NCBI RefSeq assembly: GCF_000972845.2
Contig: NC_040019.1
Span: 10,865,001-10,929,000, forward strand
DNA from: Larimichthys crocea
Taxonomy: Eukaryota > Chordata > Actinopteri > Sciaenidae
Direction of reading: 5' to 3'
DNA: 64,000 nt
In this document: piece after piece, positions 39,788 to 52,430 of the stretch
Numbering within the stretch: the first letter of the stretch is position 1
How the letters are laid out: every line of letters begins with the position of its first letter
The notes under the pieces: generated by a model
The model's input: only the letters and a program-made list of their open reading frames with translations
The model's database searches: none
Told to the model about the DNA's origin: nothing
Position numbers and translations under genes: made by a program

Positions 39788-40874
39788 CTGAAGAAGGAAA
39801 CAGAGAGAGAAGGAGATGGTTAGGCTGGTGGTAAGGGGCATCAGTCCAGACATGATGACACAAAAACATTAGACAAGTAATTATGAAGAAATAGAGAAAG
39901 AGAGAGAAGGAAAAGATGAGTGACTTTCAAATAAAAACTTCTTAAACATTGCTATGTCTTCACAACTTCTTTCTTATCCCTGTTTTGGGAAATAGAGAAT
40001 TTGCTTTAGTCAAGAGCCAAAACTAAACTGTCATCCTCAATTTCTGCCATACAGGAAAACCATGTTGGAATTCCTGGACCTCATACAAGGGAAGCAACTC
40101 AGACACTGGCAGGCAAGTGTCCACACGCAGTACAATATTTGTCTAGGCATTAAATGCTTATCTTCTGTCTGGCTCGCTGTATTTTTGTAGCGGCGTGGCC
40201 AACAATGTAGTGACGTCAACCGACTGCCCTGATCATCTCTCTACAGCAACGCATTTTGCCCCGCTGGAGGAAATTAGAAACCATCTTTGGATTCATACTC
40301 AAAGATACGAGACCACAGTAACTGAGCAACGGCAAGTGACTTTCACATAAACACATAAACCATTCCCCCGTCCACGGTGAAGCACATGGTGTTTAGCTGA
40401 CGAGCAAGGCAGGCCGTTAACTCTCAAACCCTGGTGTCTGAATCGTTGACAAGCCAGGCCTCTCCAGTCTAAAGTTTCCCCTGAGCGTAAAAGAAGTGTA
40501 GCATTGGCCATGCTCCAGTTTCCAAACCCCCTCCCCTCCCTCTCCCGTCTCCCTTTAGTGTGCCTCCTGCGCCGTCCCTCTCCCCCCCTTCATATCTCTA
40601 TTCCACAGAAATCTGGCTCCCAGCTACTTCCAGTAAGAAAAGTGGGAGCCAGTCAGGCGCGAGGGAAATAGAGGGAGACAGAGAGAGCGCGAGAGGAAAG
40701 AAAGAGGGGGCGGGGTGGGGAAGGGAAGGAATGCTTTTCACATATTTTGACTGTTACTTTTGCAACTTTGCTTCCTCTCCCGATTTTTTAAGCGCCTCTT
40801 GTGCTTTTAGGGGTCGTCACCTAATTGCTTCAACTTCTATCAACTGCTCAACAGTCTTTTATACTTCCTCTCTC

Positions 40875-40878
<4 letters not shown>

Positions 40879-40916
<38 letters not shown>
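40879..40916. repeat. Microsatellite (CA)19 in smad7 intron 3
   Basis: Uninterrupted CA array about 1.1 kb from the MH2 exon. Confidence 0.97.
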
Positions 40917-40920
<4 letters not shown>

Positions 40921-41199
40921 CTCCAATCCAACCCCCCGATGAAAGACACATTCAAGGGTTAAGAAAGCTCGAAGAGGGGAAATATATGTGAGGGAAAAAA
41001 TCAACAGAGCCTCTCTCAGAGCCATTCCCATCCGACCCCAGCACCCCCCGCCTCCCTTCCTCGTTTCATCTGGCGGTAGCTGTGAATGTAACCGGTAATT
41101 TGGAAGGTCCCGTCTGAGACAAACTGCAACGTTAATGCGGCAGGATCTTTGCCGGCCCGAGCGGACTCACCGCGGCCTGTCATTAGCCTTCATTAGACG

Positions 41200-41248
41200 C
41201 AGGGAGAAGGAGGGGGGGAGGGGGGGGGGGGAGAAAAAAAAAAAAAAG
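41200..41248. repeat. Purine-only G/A tract in smad7 intron 3
   Basis: A run made only of G and A, with G7, G12-13 and A14-15 blocks. It is a candidate for triplex or G-quadruplex formation. Confidence 0.9.
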
Positions 41249-42059
41249 ACAACACTGGGAGAGGAGAGACAGAAACAGAGAGGAGGGGAGGAGGTGGGGG
41301 GACTGAAAGCATGCCTTCCATAAAACAAGAGGGGCTGTGTTCTTTGAAGTTGGTCAGAGCCAAGCCTCAGGGAGTTTATCGTAAATCCGTCCTCATGGGG
41401 TGCTGGGGGAAACTAAGTACCTAGCTATCTACCTTAGACTAAATGGAGGAAAAAAAACATTTATCTTCGAGATAAGAGACAGAAAGTGTCTTCTGAGTCT
41501 CAGCCTGATGTCAGACAGAGTCTCCGATCCTGACCGAGCTTTGCTCTCAGGTCTGCTTTACATGCACGTACAGGAACAGCCGGGGTTGATAAGAAGAAAG
41601 ATGCGTTGGACTTTCTTAACAGCTGACAGAGGGCCTGCTGGTGGAGCTCACCTGTGGGGCCCTGTGTGTGTGTTTTGTTATTGCTGAGAGAGACAGGGCC
41701 TGGCGTCAGAGGTCATTAGAGCGGCTGCCTGTCTGAGCCTGTCATTGCAGCCTGAAAACACCCTGCTATTCAGGACTACACTAACTGCCCTGCTTCCCCT
41801 CCCTCGTCTCCTCTGCTCTGCTCTGCTCTCAGAAACACAGAGTGGTAGCAAGTGAGAACCACAGAGGGGAGAAAAGGGAGGGAAGGATAAAAGCGAAGGG
41901 TTGAGGAGAGACAGAAAAACAACAGAGGGAAATATGTTGGCCAGCAGAAAGGGTCAGCCAGTGAAGCAGTGGTAGAAGAGGTATTCAGACCTTTTGCTCA
42001 TGTAAAAAGCTGCAACACCACAACGTCGAAATACTACATTACAAGTCCCATCTAGCCAG

Positions 42060-42300
42060 AGGCGGATTAAAAAAAGAAAAAGTCAATAATCGTCCGAGAT
42101 ATCCTCACTTTTAGCTCTAATGTGGGTCAAGCTCCAAAAGAAAAAACTTCCCACAATGCAACTCAATAGCCTCTTTCGTTAGACTCTCCCTGACTGACTG
42201 GTAAACGTCTATCAAACTACATGTCCCTCGTTTGTAACTAATTTCTTCCGACACTGTGAAATCAGAAGGTTATTTTCTCTGACTTTGGGAAGTTGTTCTT
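42060..42300. repeat. Dispersed repeat relic in smad7 intron 3
   Basis: AACTTCCCACAATGCAACTC, AATAGCCTCTTTCGTTAGAC and TTTGTAACTAATTTCTTCCG are blocks I recognise from a dispersed fish repeat. Ends are not defined and it is noncoding. Confidence 0.4.
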
Positions 42301-42917
42301 AGAAGTATAAAACAGCATAAAAAGGAAATATTCTAGTTAAGTTTAAGTACCTAGAGATTGACTAATTGAATTGAGTGCAGTATTTGAGTGCTTGGTTAAT
42401 TTCAAGCGCCGCAGTCAAGTGATTTTGGGGCTTTTTGTCCAGCAGCTATCCTGAATTCTTCCCATTCCTCAGCAACAGTTAGATAAGAGACAGACTGTAA
42501 GCTAATTTGAGAGAATAAATATAGTGGCAGTATTCTGTCCAGCTCAAACTGTGCCTACAAGGTAAACAAAACCAAACTTTTTTTCTGTTCAGTATGTCAG
42601 CAGAGAGAAAGCGAGACAGACAGACTCCTCCATCTGTGGGGCGCAGCCTTGTGAAGACTATGTTCACAGCTTGTCCTGACAGCCAATGAGCTTACACCTC
42701 ATGAGTAATGCTGCTGAACACATAACCACACAAACACACACATATAAACACACACACGCTAATGTGAGTGGCCCTGTATCAACACACCTTGTTCCAAGTG
42801 CAAGGCTCATTTAACTGCATTTTAATTTTTAACACGTCGTGTGTTTGCGTGCGAGGTGTCTGCTGGACATGCTCCTCATGTTACGGTCTGACACTATTTC
42901 AGGTGCTTCTCACATAG

Positions 42918-42919
42918 GT

Positions 42920-42953
<34 letters not shown>
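42918..42953. repeat. Microsatellite (TG)n in smad7 intron 3
   Basis: 36 nt TG array with one TTT interruption. Confidence 0.96.
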
Positions 42954-43957
42954 CAGACAGTGTCGTCAGAATGTCTGCGCCGAGTCAGTCTGTCCTTGGA
43001 GCGCTGTGTTTCCATCAGCTCCGGCTTCTGAACACTTACAGAGCTGTCTGCAGTCTCTGTCTGTACATCTGTCTGTGAGCCTGTCTGCTTTCTGGATGTC
43101 TGCCTATCGAAGCATTAGTCCATCTATCTGTCTGCCGCCCCCACCTGCTTGTCTGCTCTGCAGCCTCTTAGCCTGTGTGTCTCGGGCTTCTCCTCTGCTA
43201 CAGATAAGCGGGATAGCTGGCAGCCTGAGGCCATCTGTCACTCCTGTCCTTTCTGTTCTGCTCTGCTCCAGTCGGTTGTCTGCTGCTGGTCTGTCCCAAT
43301 CTGGTTTGTCCCATGGGGCCCACATGCAAACCCCCCATCCAAAAGAACACACAAAAAAAAAGACTCTCCCTGCTGGTCCACTATGAAGCAAAAGAAAAAA
43401 CAATCGCGAGCTAGATCATTGCTGAAAGATACTGGAGCAGACTGGCGTGGAATGCATCATGTGATTATGGATGATGATAATGATAACAGGCCTTGTTAAA
43501 AGCATTTTTTGCAGTGTAAGAAAGTGCAAGGAGCAGCCCGTCAGGAGCTAATGTGGATGTTAGCCATAAGCAACACTTTGCAAAACCAAAACAGCATATT
43601 GCTCCCATGTTTTTTGGAGGTATTTAATGGATGATCAGCTTGTGGTGTGGGTGGTAGGGGGCGACGCAGGGGTGGGACTATAAACATCTATGATTAAATA
43701 AAACCCCTGTGCAATGCAAAATATTGTAACCACCATTTGGCAAACAGACACACACACACACATACACAGTGCAAACTCCCCTGTGGATTCTAATGGCCCA
43801 TGGTCTTAAAGAGTGGACGCCACGCTAGCTGAGACAATTGGACTTGGTTGAAGGGAGGAGGGACTGCTGAGAGGGGGGAGGGGTGACGACAGACTGGGTG
43901 CTTCTCTCAGGGCCAGAAGCACAGTCTGGAAAGGTTAATCATTACCTCTGTCTGACT

Positions 43958-43958
<1 letters not shown>

Positions 43959-43993
<35 letters not shown>
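43959..43993. repeat. Microsatellite (CA)17 in smad7 intron 3
   Basis: Uninterrupted CA array. A TG array follows at 44162-44185. Confidence 0.96.
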
Positions 43994-43996
<3 letters not shown>

Positions 43997-44789
43997 GTCG
44001 CTACTATACTTAGAAGTCAACACAGTCACAGAGTAACACACCTACACAGTCACACACGCACGATTTTCAACCTTCACTCCTGGACACAACACTATCAACA
44101 TCGGTAAATAGTGAGGAGGCTCCTGAGAACTGTCTCGTATCGATCCCTGAGAGCCCTATATATGTGTGTGTGTGTGTGTGTGTGTTTGTGCCTCTCTTGA
44201 CTCAGATGTGTAATGACCCTGTCATCATCAGACACACACAGCGGCTGAGGAGAGGAATGGGGAAGGCATGAAGGAAACAGCTCGAGGGGGAAGGAAGGAC
44301 TCTTCATGGTGCCTTATTTTCTAAGTCAACACCCTCTCTCAAGCCGGGGAAAGTCTATTCCAAAGGTCAAGGGTCAGCCTGGAGGCATTCCTTTTGTTCT
44401 GTCTGCCATGCCGTATATGTTCAGCCCCATGTGTGTACGTTTCTGTCTGTAATGGAAGCCTGTGTTCACAAAAGTATTTGGTCACGTTGATTTTTTTCCC
44501 TCGTTAATACAAGTTAAGAGTCCTTAGCTGTGGGTTTGGTGCGTGTTATATTCACTTTGCTCAGAAAAGAACCCTCAAAGATAGGTGACCCCTGCAGAAT
44601 GAGAAAGGTCAGCAGCCATTCTGTGCAGGGAAAACAGAGGAGTGTCCTTGTCTCACATCAGTACAAGAACACAGCCTTGTACATTCATGACATCGACTGT
44701 ACACAGTCTGGATCAAGTTTTTTCTTAGTCTTTGTGCCGAAGAGTACGTAAGCCATCACCAAAATATGACAGAATCAGGCTAACTTATA

Positions 44790-45090
44790 TTATTTATCAG
44801 CTGGCCTGCACCGCAGCCTCGCAGTCCTATAGCATTGTCAGACTCGAGATGAAAATCAATGCCGCAGAACCAGAGATGTCGTCCTGTTTATTTTATGCAT
44901 TCTTCTTTCAATTCAACCTACATTACCCACAAAGCAACCCAACCACAAACAGTTCAGTCAGAGAGTCGGATGTAGTGCTAGTAGCGGTTAATGTAAAGCT
45001 AAAGCAGAGCAGACTATAAAAACAATTCAATTATTTAAAAAGTGCAATAAGAAATGACATATAGTTCAGCTCTAGCAGGCGGTTAAATAG
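44790..45090. repeat. Dispersed repeat relic in smad7 intron 3
   Basis: AACCTACATTACCCACAAAG, GGATGTAGTGCTAGTAGCGG, TAATGTAAAGCTAAAGCAG and AAGTGCAATAAGAAATGAC resemble a recurring teleost repeat. The stretch gives a spurious 95-codon frame at 44732-45019. Confidence 0.4.
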
Positions 45091-45681
45091 ACAGACGTTG
45101 CAGTGGATTCAGTAGCCGACAAAGGGAAGTGCCTCTTTAGGGTGGCAGGTTACGTAAGAAGATGCGAAGTCCTTCCCCCCCACTTCAGGAAACCTAAATA
45201 AGCCCTGATGGCAGGAAAACCACACAGGGGAGTGGCACAGTTTCGCTATCTGCAGATCTGACTCCTTGCAGAAACACAGATAGAGAGAATGAGTTGCAGA
45301 CACGCCATCTCTAACATGAACCATACAGCCACGACTGGTAGAAGATAAGGAGAAGAAATGGCGCATGTTTTCCTAATGCTTCCATCTTACAGTATAATTT
45401 TCTCTGAGTGGAAGTTTCTGCTATAATTACACAATCCACATGTCTCGATGTTGCTCAGGAACTCTGTGTTTTTCTCAGTCTGAGATAAAATACAGGAATG
45501 TTTCATAATTAACTGGGCAGCATCTTCCATTCGGCTCCACATTATCAAAAAAAAAAAAAAAACTACAGCAGGATTTTTCACTTTTTTCTTATTAAATATT
45601 TCACTGAAGGTCAATTTAATTCCCCTTTAACTCCTCCTTCCTGTTACTGTTGAGTTATTATTCCAACACTTCATCATGCTG

Positions 45682-45913
45682 ACACACACACACACACACA
45701 CTGATCCCTTACAGTCCAGATTTCCCGGGGTGACAGGACAAATAAACACAGGCTAGTTGCATACAGGGTGCCAGGCAGGCTGTATTGATGTCATCAGCCC
45801 ACTTTCCCAAACACACAAGTAAGAAGATCACTTGCAGGCTCAGTATCTCTGAGCATTTACATGTACACACACTCACTCAAACACAAACACACACACACAC
45901 ACACACACACACA
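45682..45913. repeat. Two CA microsatellites in smad7 intron 3
   Basis: CA arrays at 45682-45701 and 45887-45913; a third short array is at 46183-46200. Confidence 0.94.
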
Positions 45914-47947
45914 AATGGCGCTACGGACGGATGGACAGACAAGCTGAAACAATCACCCACATTGTTGAGGCACTAAAACATCGTGGGAACTAAATAATAC
46001 AAACACCACAAACAAAGAAGCAGACAACCAGCAGAGCCAGTTGTGTTCGGCCCGGCGCTTTTGTGGCGTTTGTTGCTCTGTTATGAATAATTATGTACCT
46101 GTGTATGTCTGTGAATGTGCGTAGTTATACCAGCATTGGAGTCTTGGATAGAGATGTTGCAAACTGATAGGGCTGAGTTAAACACACACACACACACACA
46201 TGCATGCATGCACTCTCCAGTCTAAGTACACAAAAAACAAACCGACTACATGAATGAGCAGGCGGGAGGGTGGAGACAGCAGAACTGTGTGTCACACAAG
46301 AAATCGGACACACACACGCACAGGTTTACAGGAATGTGTCTCTACTCATTTCCATTTCCGTCTTTATCCTGCTAAAAGGCAGGGAGAGGGTTCTCCCTCC
46401 CTTCCTCCTGTCTCCTTCACACACACACTGTCTCTCTCTCTCTCTCTTTCATATCTTCATACATTGAGGTAATGTCAAAATCCACTTCCACAGAGTGACT
46501 GCAAACCAAAACAATGTTCATCTTGTTCTGGGCTTCCCTCCAGCTCTGGCTCGGAGCCAAATCTGCATAACCCTTTCAATCAAACTTGGCGATGCTAAGG
46601 TAGGACTAATGTTTTCAACTGTAAATGTTATTCTGATGCTACAGATCTTCAGCAAAAACCCAAACACATGCAAGCGAGGCACACTTTTCCTCTATCCTCT
46701 CTTCCCTAACCCCCCTCCACTGTCTCCGCGTGCTGTTTTTTCGATATGTGCAGCATAATGACACAGGGTGGGGAACAGAGGACGGCCAAAACCAAAATTA
46801 AGTCCCTTGCCAAAAGGCGGCTTGGCTCCCGCGCAAGGAGAGGAAGTGGGGAGTAATGAGAGATCCTGGCCCGGCACGGAGCAGCCCGGCTCTGCTCTGC
46901 TCAACTCGCTGGCTGAACACACAGCCTCCAAATTACAGAGAACAGAGCAGAGCTGCCGGCCATCTCTCCCTCCACCCAAAGCCGCCATCTTCTCTCCCTC
47001 TTCATTCCTTCTTCTTAATGTTCAAGCAAAAGATTCAAGTCAAAGAAGAAACAGTTTTATAGAAAATAAGTGCCTTAAATGCGTTTTCTACTAGTGAGTC
47101 ACCTGGCTGTAACACGCCACACATACATTACTATCCTTGCGGAGTAAAACAAATGTCCAATTTCTTTCTTTTCCTTTTTTGCTTCACTCCCTCCTTCCCT
47201 CTAGCTGGTGCAGCCCAGTGTTTGTTTTCTGTCACGAAGAGGCCTCAGCTGCCTCCCTGTCCGCTCGCCTTTTCCTCAAAGACATGAGGTCATATCCTGC
47301 GCAGCCCTTTCCTTTCCCTGCTAACCCAAACAAGGCAGGAATGCCGAGAGAGGGAGAGAGAGAGAGAGAGAGACGAGGGAGACTGAGGGTGCTCTGTTTC
47401 TGACTTGGGCTCTGGATTTCTGGAAGTTAGTCTCCCCAAAAAAATGTAAGATTGTGTCTTAACATATATGTAATTCAAACACACAGGCCTTTTCTCTCAC
47501 TGGGTTTGCACCAAAAATGGGCCGTTTCTTCGGGGCCTTCTATATGACAGCAGAACTAGTTTGATTTAATGAGCCGAGGTGCCAAGACTAAATTTAATCT
47601 CTGTCAGAGCCCCTGATGAAGGTTATACCTCCAGCCGATTCACTTGGATGACTAATTGACTGACTGAAGGGCTGGCCGACTGTCTGTCGAGCGAGGTGAC
47701 TGGCTGGTGGTATAAGAATACAACTCAGCCTAAATTTAACCTGCAGTGGGAGGAAGCGCCTGTGTGACAGTCGGCCGTGCGCCAGGGCTCGCACCAGGTC
47801 ATTCTATCTGCCTCCCTGTCGTGTATGTGTTGGTGTGTGTGTGAAAATGCGCGTGTGTGTGCGTACGTGTCACCACAGCTCGACTGTATCCCCTTACACA
47901 CAGGCACTCCGGGTCAGTCCCCGATGGCACCAGCAGGCACGCCAGTG

Positions 47948-47951
<4 letters not shown>

Positions 47952-47994
<43 letters not shown>

Positions 47995-47998
47995 TACA
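47952..47998. repeat. Microsatellite (CA)n(CATA)n in smad7 intron 3
   Basis: About 39 nt of CA followed by three CATA units. Confidence 0.96.
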
Positions 47999-50589
47999 TA
48001 CACCGATGCTACACATCCAATAAGAGCTAAGCACGAACAGACGTCCATAACTTGCATTCAAAGAACATGTATGTGCACACCAGGGCTGGGTATTGATCCT
48101 CAAAACACTGACTAAAACACTGATCACAGATTACAGGATTCATAATCCTGTTTACCCTTTCATTAGGTTGTATATTCAGATTATTTTTTGGCAGTGAAAA
48201 ATTGGAATTTTTGTATTATATTATTTTGGAATTAAAATAATACCCAACCTTTATACATCCACGACACACAGCCCCAAACCTCCGTCTTGTGAAACTCACC
48301 GAAAACTCTTCAAAACTTGACCTCTCTGAGCTCAACAAGATGGATGTCCAGCTACATGAGCTGCTCGTAAACGATCTAGTCTCTAACAAGTTTAAATATT
48401 ACTTAACACTCCACAGATTCATAATCAACAAGCCAGTGCCCTCTTAACCCTAACCACATCTCCCATTTCCCAATCTCTCTTTTGATCTCTCTCTTCAGTT
48501 CTTGAGGCAAACCTAAACCTCTGAGCTAAGCCCTCACCCCAGCTCAAACCAAGCTCAGCACCCCGACACCCAGCTCCAGGCCTCCAGCCATCAACCCCCT
48601 CCTCCTCCTCTTATTCCTTCTCCTCTCCTCTCCTCTCTTCCCTCCTCTCTGCTCTGTTCCAAGCTGATGACGTGAGCCAGCGAGGGGAGCTTTGGAGCTG
48701 GTAGCCTGGCAGGCAGCCTAGTTTGCATTTGCGCTTGTCGCTGTCGCAGCTCACTTAACTCCTTACAGCCTGGATGGTCTTTGCTTTTTTCCAAAATGGA
48801 TAAACGGGGAGAGTAAGACAAGGAATGATGGGAGAGGAGGATGTTATCTTTAACTCATCAGCTCTGTCTGAACTGTGGTTTTCAGATGATGACTGAAGAA
48901 GACGAGAATTTCTTTCGGGTAATTTTCCGTTCCCGCTAAGGTACAACGCCAAAGCAGGGCTGCTTCATCAATCATACACTCCAGCTTTTTTCTAAAAATC
49001 TGACAAGTACTTAATTATTCTGCTGCAACGCAAAAAAAAAAACAACTAACAGAACAACTCTTGCTGACTTTAAGTCTTTGCCATCCTCTCCCCCTCAAAG
49101 CCACCCTCCTCTCTCTTCCTTCTTCCTCTCTGTAAATATGTCTGGAGAAGAACATAAAAAGGGCAGAGTGAGTGAATTAGAAGGTCAGCAGCGGGCCTCT
49201 GGGAGAGCCATGTTTCTTTTGTCAGGGCCCCAGAGGGAGGGAGCAAAAGAGGGAAGGAAGGAGAGAGGGAGGGCGTATGAGCGGGGAGGAGGAGGGGAAC
49301 GTGGAACGGGGCAGCCGGGGAAATCATGAGGGCAGAGCGCTTCGGCCATCCCGCCCCGGGCCTTTCTACCTCTATTGCTTTTACTGAGGAGGCCCATTCA
49401 CTGGAGCGTTGGCCGCCACTGCCATGTCATCCTCGCCAGGAAGGAAAACAGGGAAGGAGGAGGAGGAGGAGGGTAGTGTGTACGCCTTGCTGAGGGAGGG
49501 AAGGCGTAAGGGAGGGAGCATGGGGGTGCCTGTTAAGACTCCGGTTCTTGGGTTTCACAGTTTGAACTGGGTCTAAAATGTGTCTTTAGTTAATGCACAC
49601 AGGGAGGACTTTAGTGTCCATCTGAAGGTGGTGAGGAGGGGGGGAGGAGAGGAGAGGACTGATTTTAGTTCCTCTGTTCTTGCAAGCACTGTTACAATCT
49701 CTTCCCCCATCTAAGGACACACACACACACACATGCATGCATGCAGGCAGGCAAACCCTCTACCCCCCTACCACCAAACAAAGGAGGGGGGAAAATGGGC
49801 AGCCAACACCAACTGACATAAAACAGGCTTTAAAGGCCCAGTAATGAGAACCATCTGAGGCAAAGGAAAGCAGAGAACAGCACAGAGCAATCTCAGGCAG
49901 TGAGTGGAGAGCAAACTCTTTCTCTCTCGTGAACACCGTCTTATTCTGTAGCCTGTGGGCAGGCCGCTGTGTAAGGAAGGCGAGTCTGCCAAGGGGGATT
50001 ATGGGAGAAAAGCTGAGGAAGCCCGAAACACGTCCTGCATGGGAGATGGAAGAAAGAAAGGCGCCTGTGTCTCTCTCTTATCCACACACCGAGCCCAGAG
50101 GAGAGTTAACTGTCCACAAAGACGTCCCCTGTACACACAAACACACCCAAACAAACACTTGCATGTCAGTTGAAGCCTCTTTTTGCTGCTTTTTTTTTCT
50201 CTTCTCCCTCCACAATACCGCACGCACAGACCGTATTCTTCTCCAAACAACGGTTCGGCATGTTTGTCTTCCATTACAACATAACACGGAAAGGGATGAG
50301 AGGCAACGGGGAGAGGAAGAGGAGAAGAGAGGAGTGTTGTTCAAAGAGCCAGTAGGGAGGAATTTATGTGGATGTGGGAGAAATACACCCTCCTTCACTG
50401 GCTTTTTTTTATTACAGAGGGGAAGCAGGGGCCCCCACAATCACTGCCTCATCATCACAAGTAAGGAGGGGAGATGTGTGTTGGGAGGAATGCACAGGAG
50501 AAGGGAAAGAAAACAGGAGAGGAGAAGGGAGGAATTGTGGAAAAAGACAAGAAAATGCGAACAGGAAATCTATTTGTAGGAATATTTAC

Positions 50590-50661
50590 CTGAAAGCCCC
50601 ACAGGGGCTGAATATGTCGTTCCCCCAGTATCACTGGATGAAGGTCCAGAGTCTGGAGAAT
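50590..50661 (-). CDS. smad7: smad7 coding exon 3 (residues 174-197, linker)
   Basis: A 72-nt exon encodes the Ser/Pro-rich linker between the PY motif and the MH2 domain. It reads DSPDSGPSSSDTGG and then TTYSAPVGLS, parallel to the mammalian segment containing SSAETGGTNY and GGLSD. The acceptor is CCATTAG after a pure pyrimidine tract. The donor is TCAG followed by GTAAAT. It is phase 1 on both sides and in frame with exons 2 and 4, joined through GAT (Asp) codons split after the first base. Several Ser residues, some followed by Pro, are potential phosphorylation sites, but none can be assigned from sequence. Recognition rests on splice sites, frame and modest linker similarity, so it is slightly less certain than the other exons. 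Confidence 0.93.
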
Positions 50662-50720
50662 CTAATGGAGAGAGAAAAGAGAGACTTTGAATTAGCACTG
50701 TGTGTGATCCAGTGTGTGTA

Positions 50721-50723
<3 letters not shown>

Positions 50724-50754
<31 letters not shown>
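50724..50754. repeat. Microsatellite (TG)n in smad7 intron 2
   Basis: TG array about 60 bp upstream of exon 3 on the gene strand, where it reads as CA. Confidence 0.96.
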
Positions 50755-50757
<3 letters not shown>

Positions 50758-52392
50758 GACGAAGGCAAAGCAGCAGCTGTGAGACCGTCAATCACTCCGG
50801 TGAAATCAATGCCTAATGAAGACGCTGACGACGAAGCTCACACTCTCACACACACACACACACAGAGGACTTACAGAGGAGAGTTTCTTACACCCCCGAT
50901 AATCCCCCATAATCCACTGCTTCAGGAGGAACCTTAGCCCCGCATCTTTGCACAGACAAGCTACTGCTAATGACTGAGGCGAGGGTCTGGGCATGGAGAC
51001 TCCTGATCCCCGCCGCTCAATAATCAAATATTAGAAGGACGTGAGCGCAACACATTTGGGTGTTTTAATGACATGAGAGAAAAAGAAATTTGACGAGTTC
51101 AAGCTCAACCGGAAATCTGAGCATTCACGCCGACATCAAAGGTAACCACAAAATAAGTTATATATGTGTTTGTGGCTGCCTTGGCAGACAGAGCTTAGAG
51201 GGGCCTTGAAGGCTGTTCACCATAAATTTTCTTAACAGGCAGACTCATTCTTTCCCCCTCTCTCTCTCTCTCTCTCTCTCCCTCTCTTTGCATTTGAATG
51301 CTTAACTCCCACTAAGACTCGTAATGTAGACTAGTTTCAACATGACACCTGAATGGAGCTTTAACAAAAACCGCTGTGTGTGTGTGTGTCGAGCGGAGCA
51401 GCACACCGCTGGGAGCAGTCTAGCACTGCTGCAGAGCTGCTGATGGTAGCTCGGTATTCACTAATGATACATTCCTCTCAACGCGCGTCAACACTGCGCT
51501 ACACCTACTACGCGTTGAACCACAGCGTGCGGTGGTGGTCACCTCCGCTCCAAAGTGCAGTTTTTTTTTAGAATGGTTGCATTGCAAGAGGGCACCTTTG
51601 AGGCCATTTAACTGAAGTTAGACTCATTTGAAGGTTACTGCAACAACTGCAGTGAATGCAAACTGGAGTACTACAGTGACTAAGGGTCACAATGTATTTA
51701 ATCCACATATGGCGAAGAGGAAGATGCTGGTATTCCTGTTGAATACTTCCACTCTCCGGCTCCTGTTTGACCGAGCAGAGCTGCAGTAGCTATGAAGTAA
51801 TAATGAAACAGTGACCAGAGCGGTTTAAACTGCGAGCCCTCCTCCCTGCCACCCTGCCCCCCGTCCGGACACAGACCGTGCCGATGTGGTCGCGGTAACG
51901 AGATGCACGGGCATAGCCCCGGTCTGCCACGCTTTCATTGGCTGCCAGCAGCCTTTGCCCTGGTCTCCCGGGCAACAGTTCACAGCTGACCACAGGGCTG
52001 AGGGGGCATCAGAGAGAAAGAGGCAAACAGTGTGTGATTTATATTCCCCAGAGCTGAAACAAGGTAGCGTTTTACGTCTCGGCTGCTTTCATATTGACCG
52101 CTGCTGCTGGAGCGGGCAGGCACCCTGACACAACTTCCTGCTCACTGGAATCATAAAACCATCATCATAAAACCTACTTCCATTGCAGATCACGCAGATT
52201 TTTGCCTTCTAAAACTTAACTATGCAAATTTTCTGAATGTCATGATGATTTAAAACGGCCTCATACAACACAAATACATAGAATAGCATAGAAAACTGTA
52301 ATAGCCTCCAGTAATGGAAAGGCTGATGATTGACAGCTCCCCGAGGCCCTTGGGAAAAACCCCTGTCTTTCTGCATGATAAACTCATCCGTC

Positions 52393-52395
<3 letters not shown>

Positions 52396-52428
<33 letters not shown>
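52396..52428. repeat. Microsatellite (TG)16 in smad7 intron 2
   Basis: Uninterrupted TG array. Confidence 0.96.

Positions 52429-52430
<2 letters not shown>

Larger units (their letters stand above)
39788..50589 (-). other. smad7 intron 3 (10.8 kb, phase 1)
   Basis: This is the largest intron. The human counterpart, the intron before the MH2 exon, carries colorectal-cancer-associated variants and enhancer activity. Here it contains many CA/TG arrays, a purine-only tract at 41200-41248, repeat relics at 42060-42300 and 44790-45090, and several unique GC-balanced blocks (41120-41200, 46750-46990, 47500-47660, 48640-48950, 49160-49440) that could be regulatory. Reading frames of up to 216 codons (for example 49929-50579) are His/Thr/Arg/Glu-rich shadows of simple repeats. 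Confidence 0.92.

Noticed and set aside
42922..43386. 154-codon plus-strand frame in smad7 intron 3
   Set aside because: It starts in a TG array, is Ser/Leu/Cys-rich from CTG/TCTG-like sequence, and lies antisense in an intron with no homology that I recognise.
49929..50579. 216-codon open frame on the plus strand, antisense in smad7 intron 3
   Set aside because: It is rich in Arg, Glu, His and Thr from purine-rich and CA-rich sequence, has no recognisable domain or splice context, and ends next to exon 3 of smad7 on the other strand.
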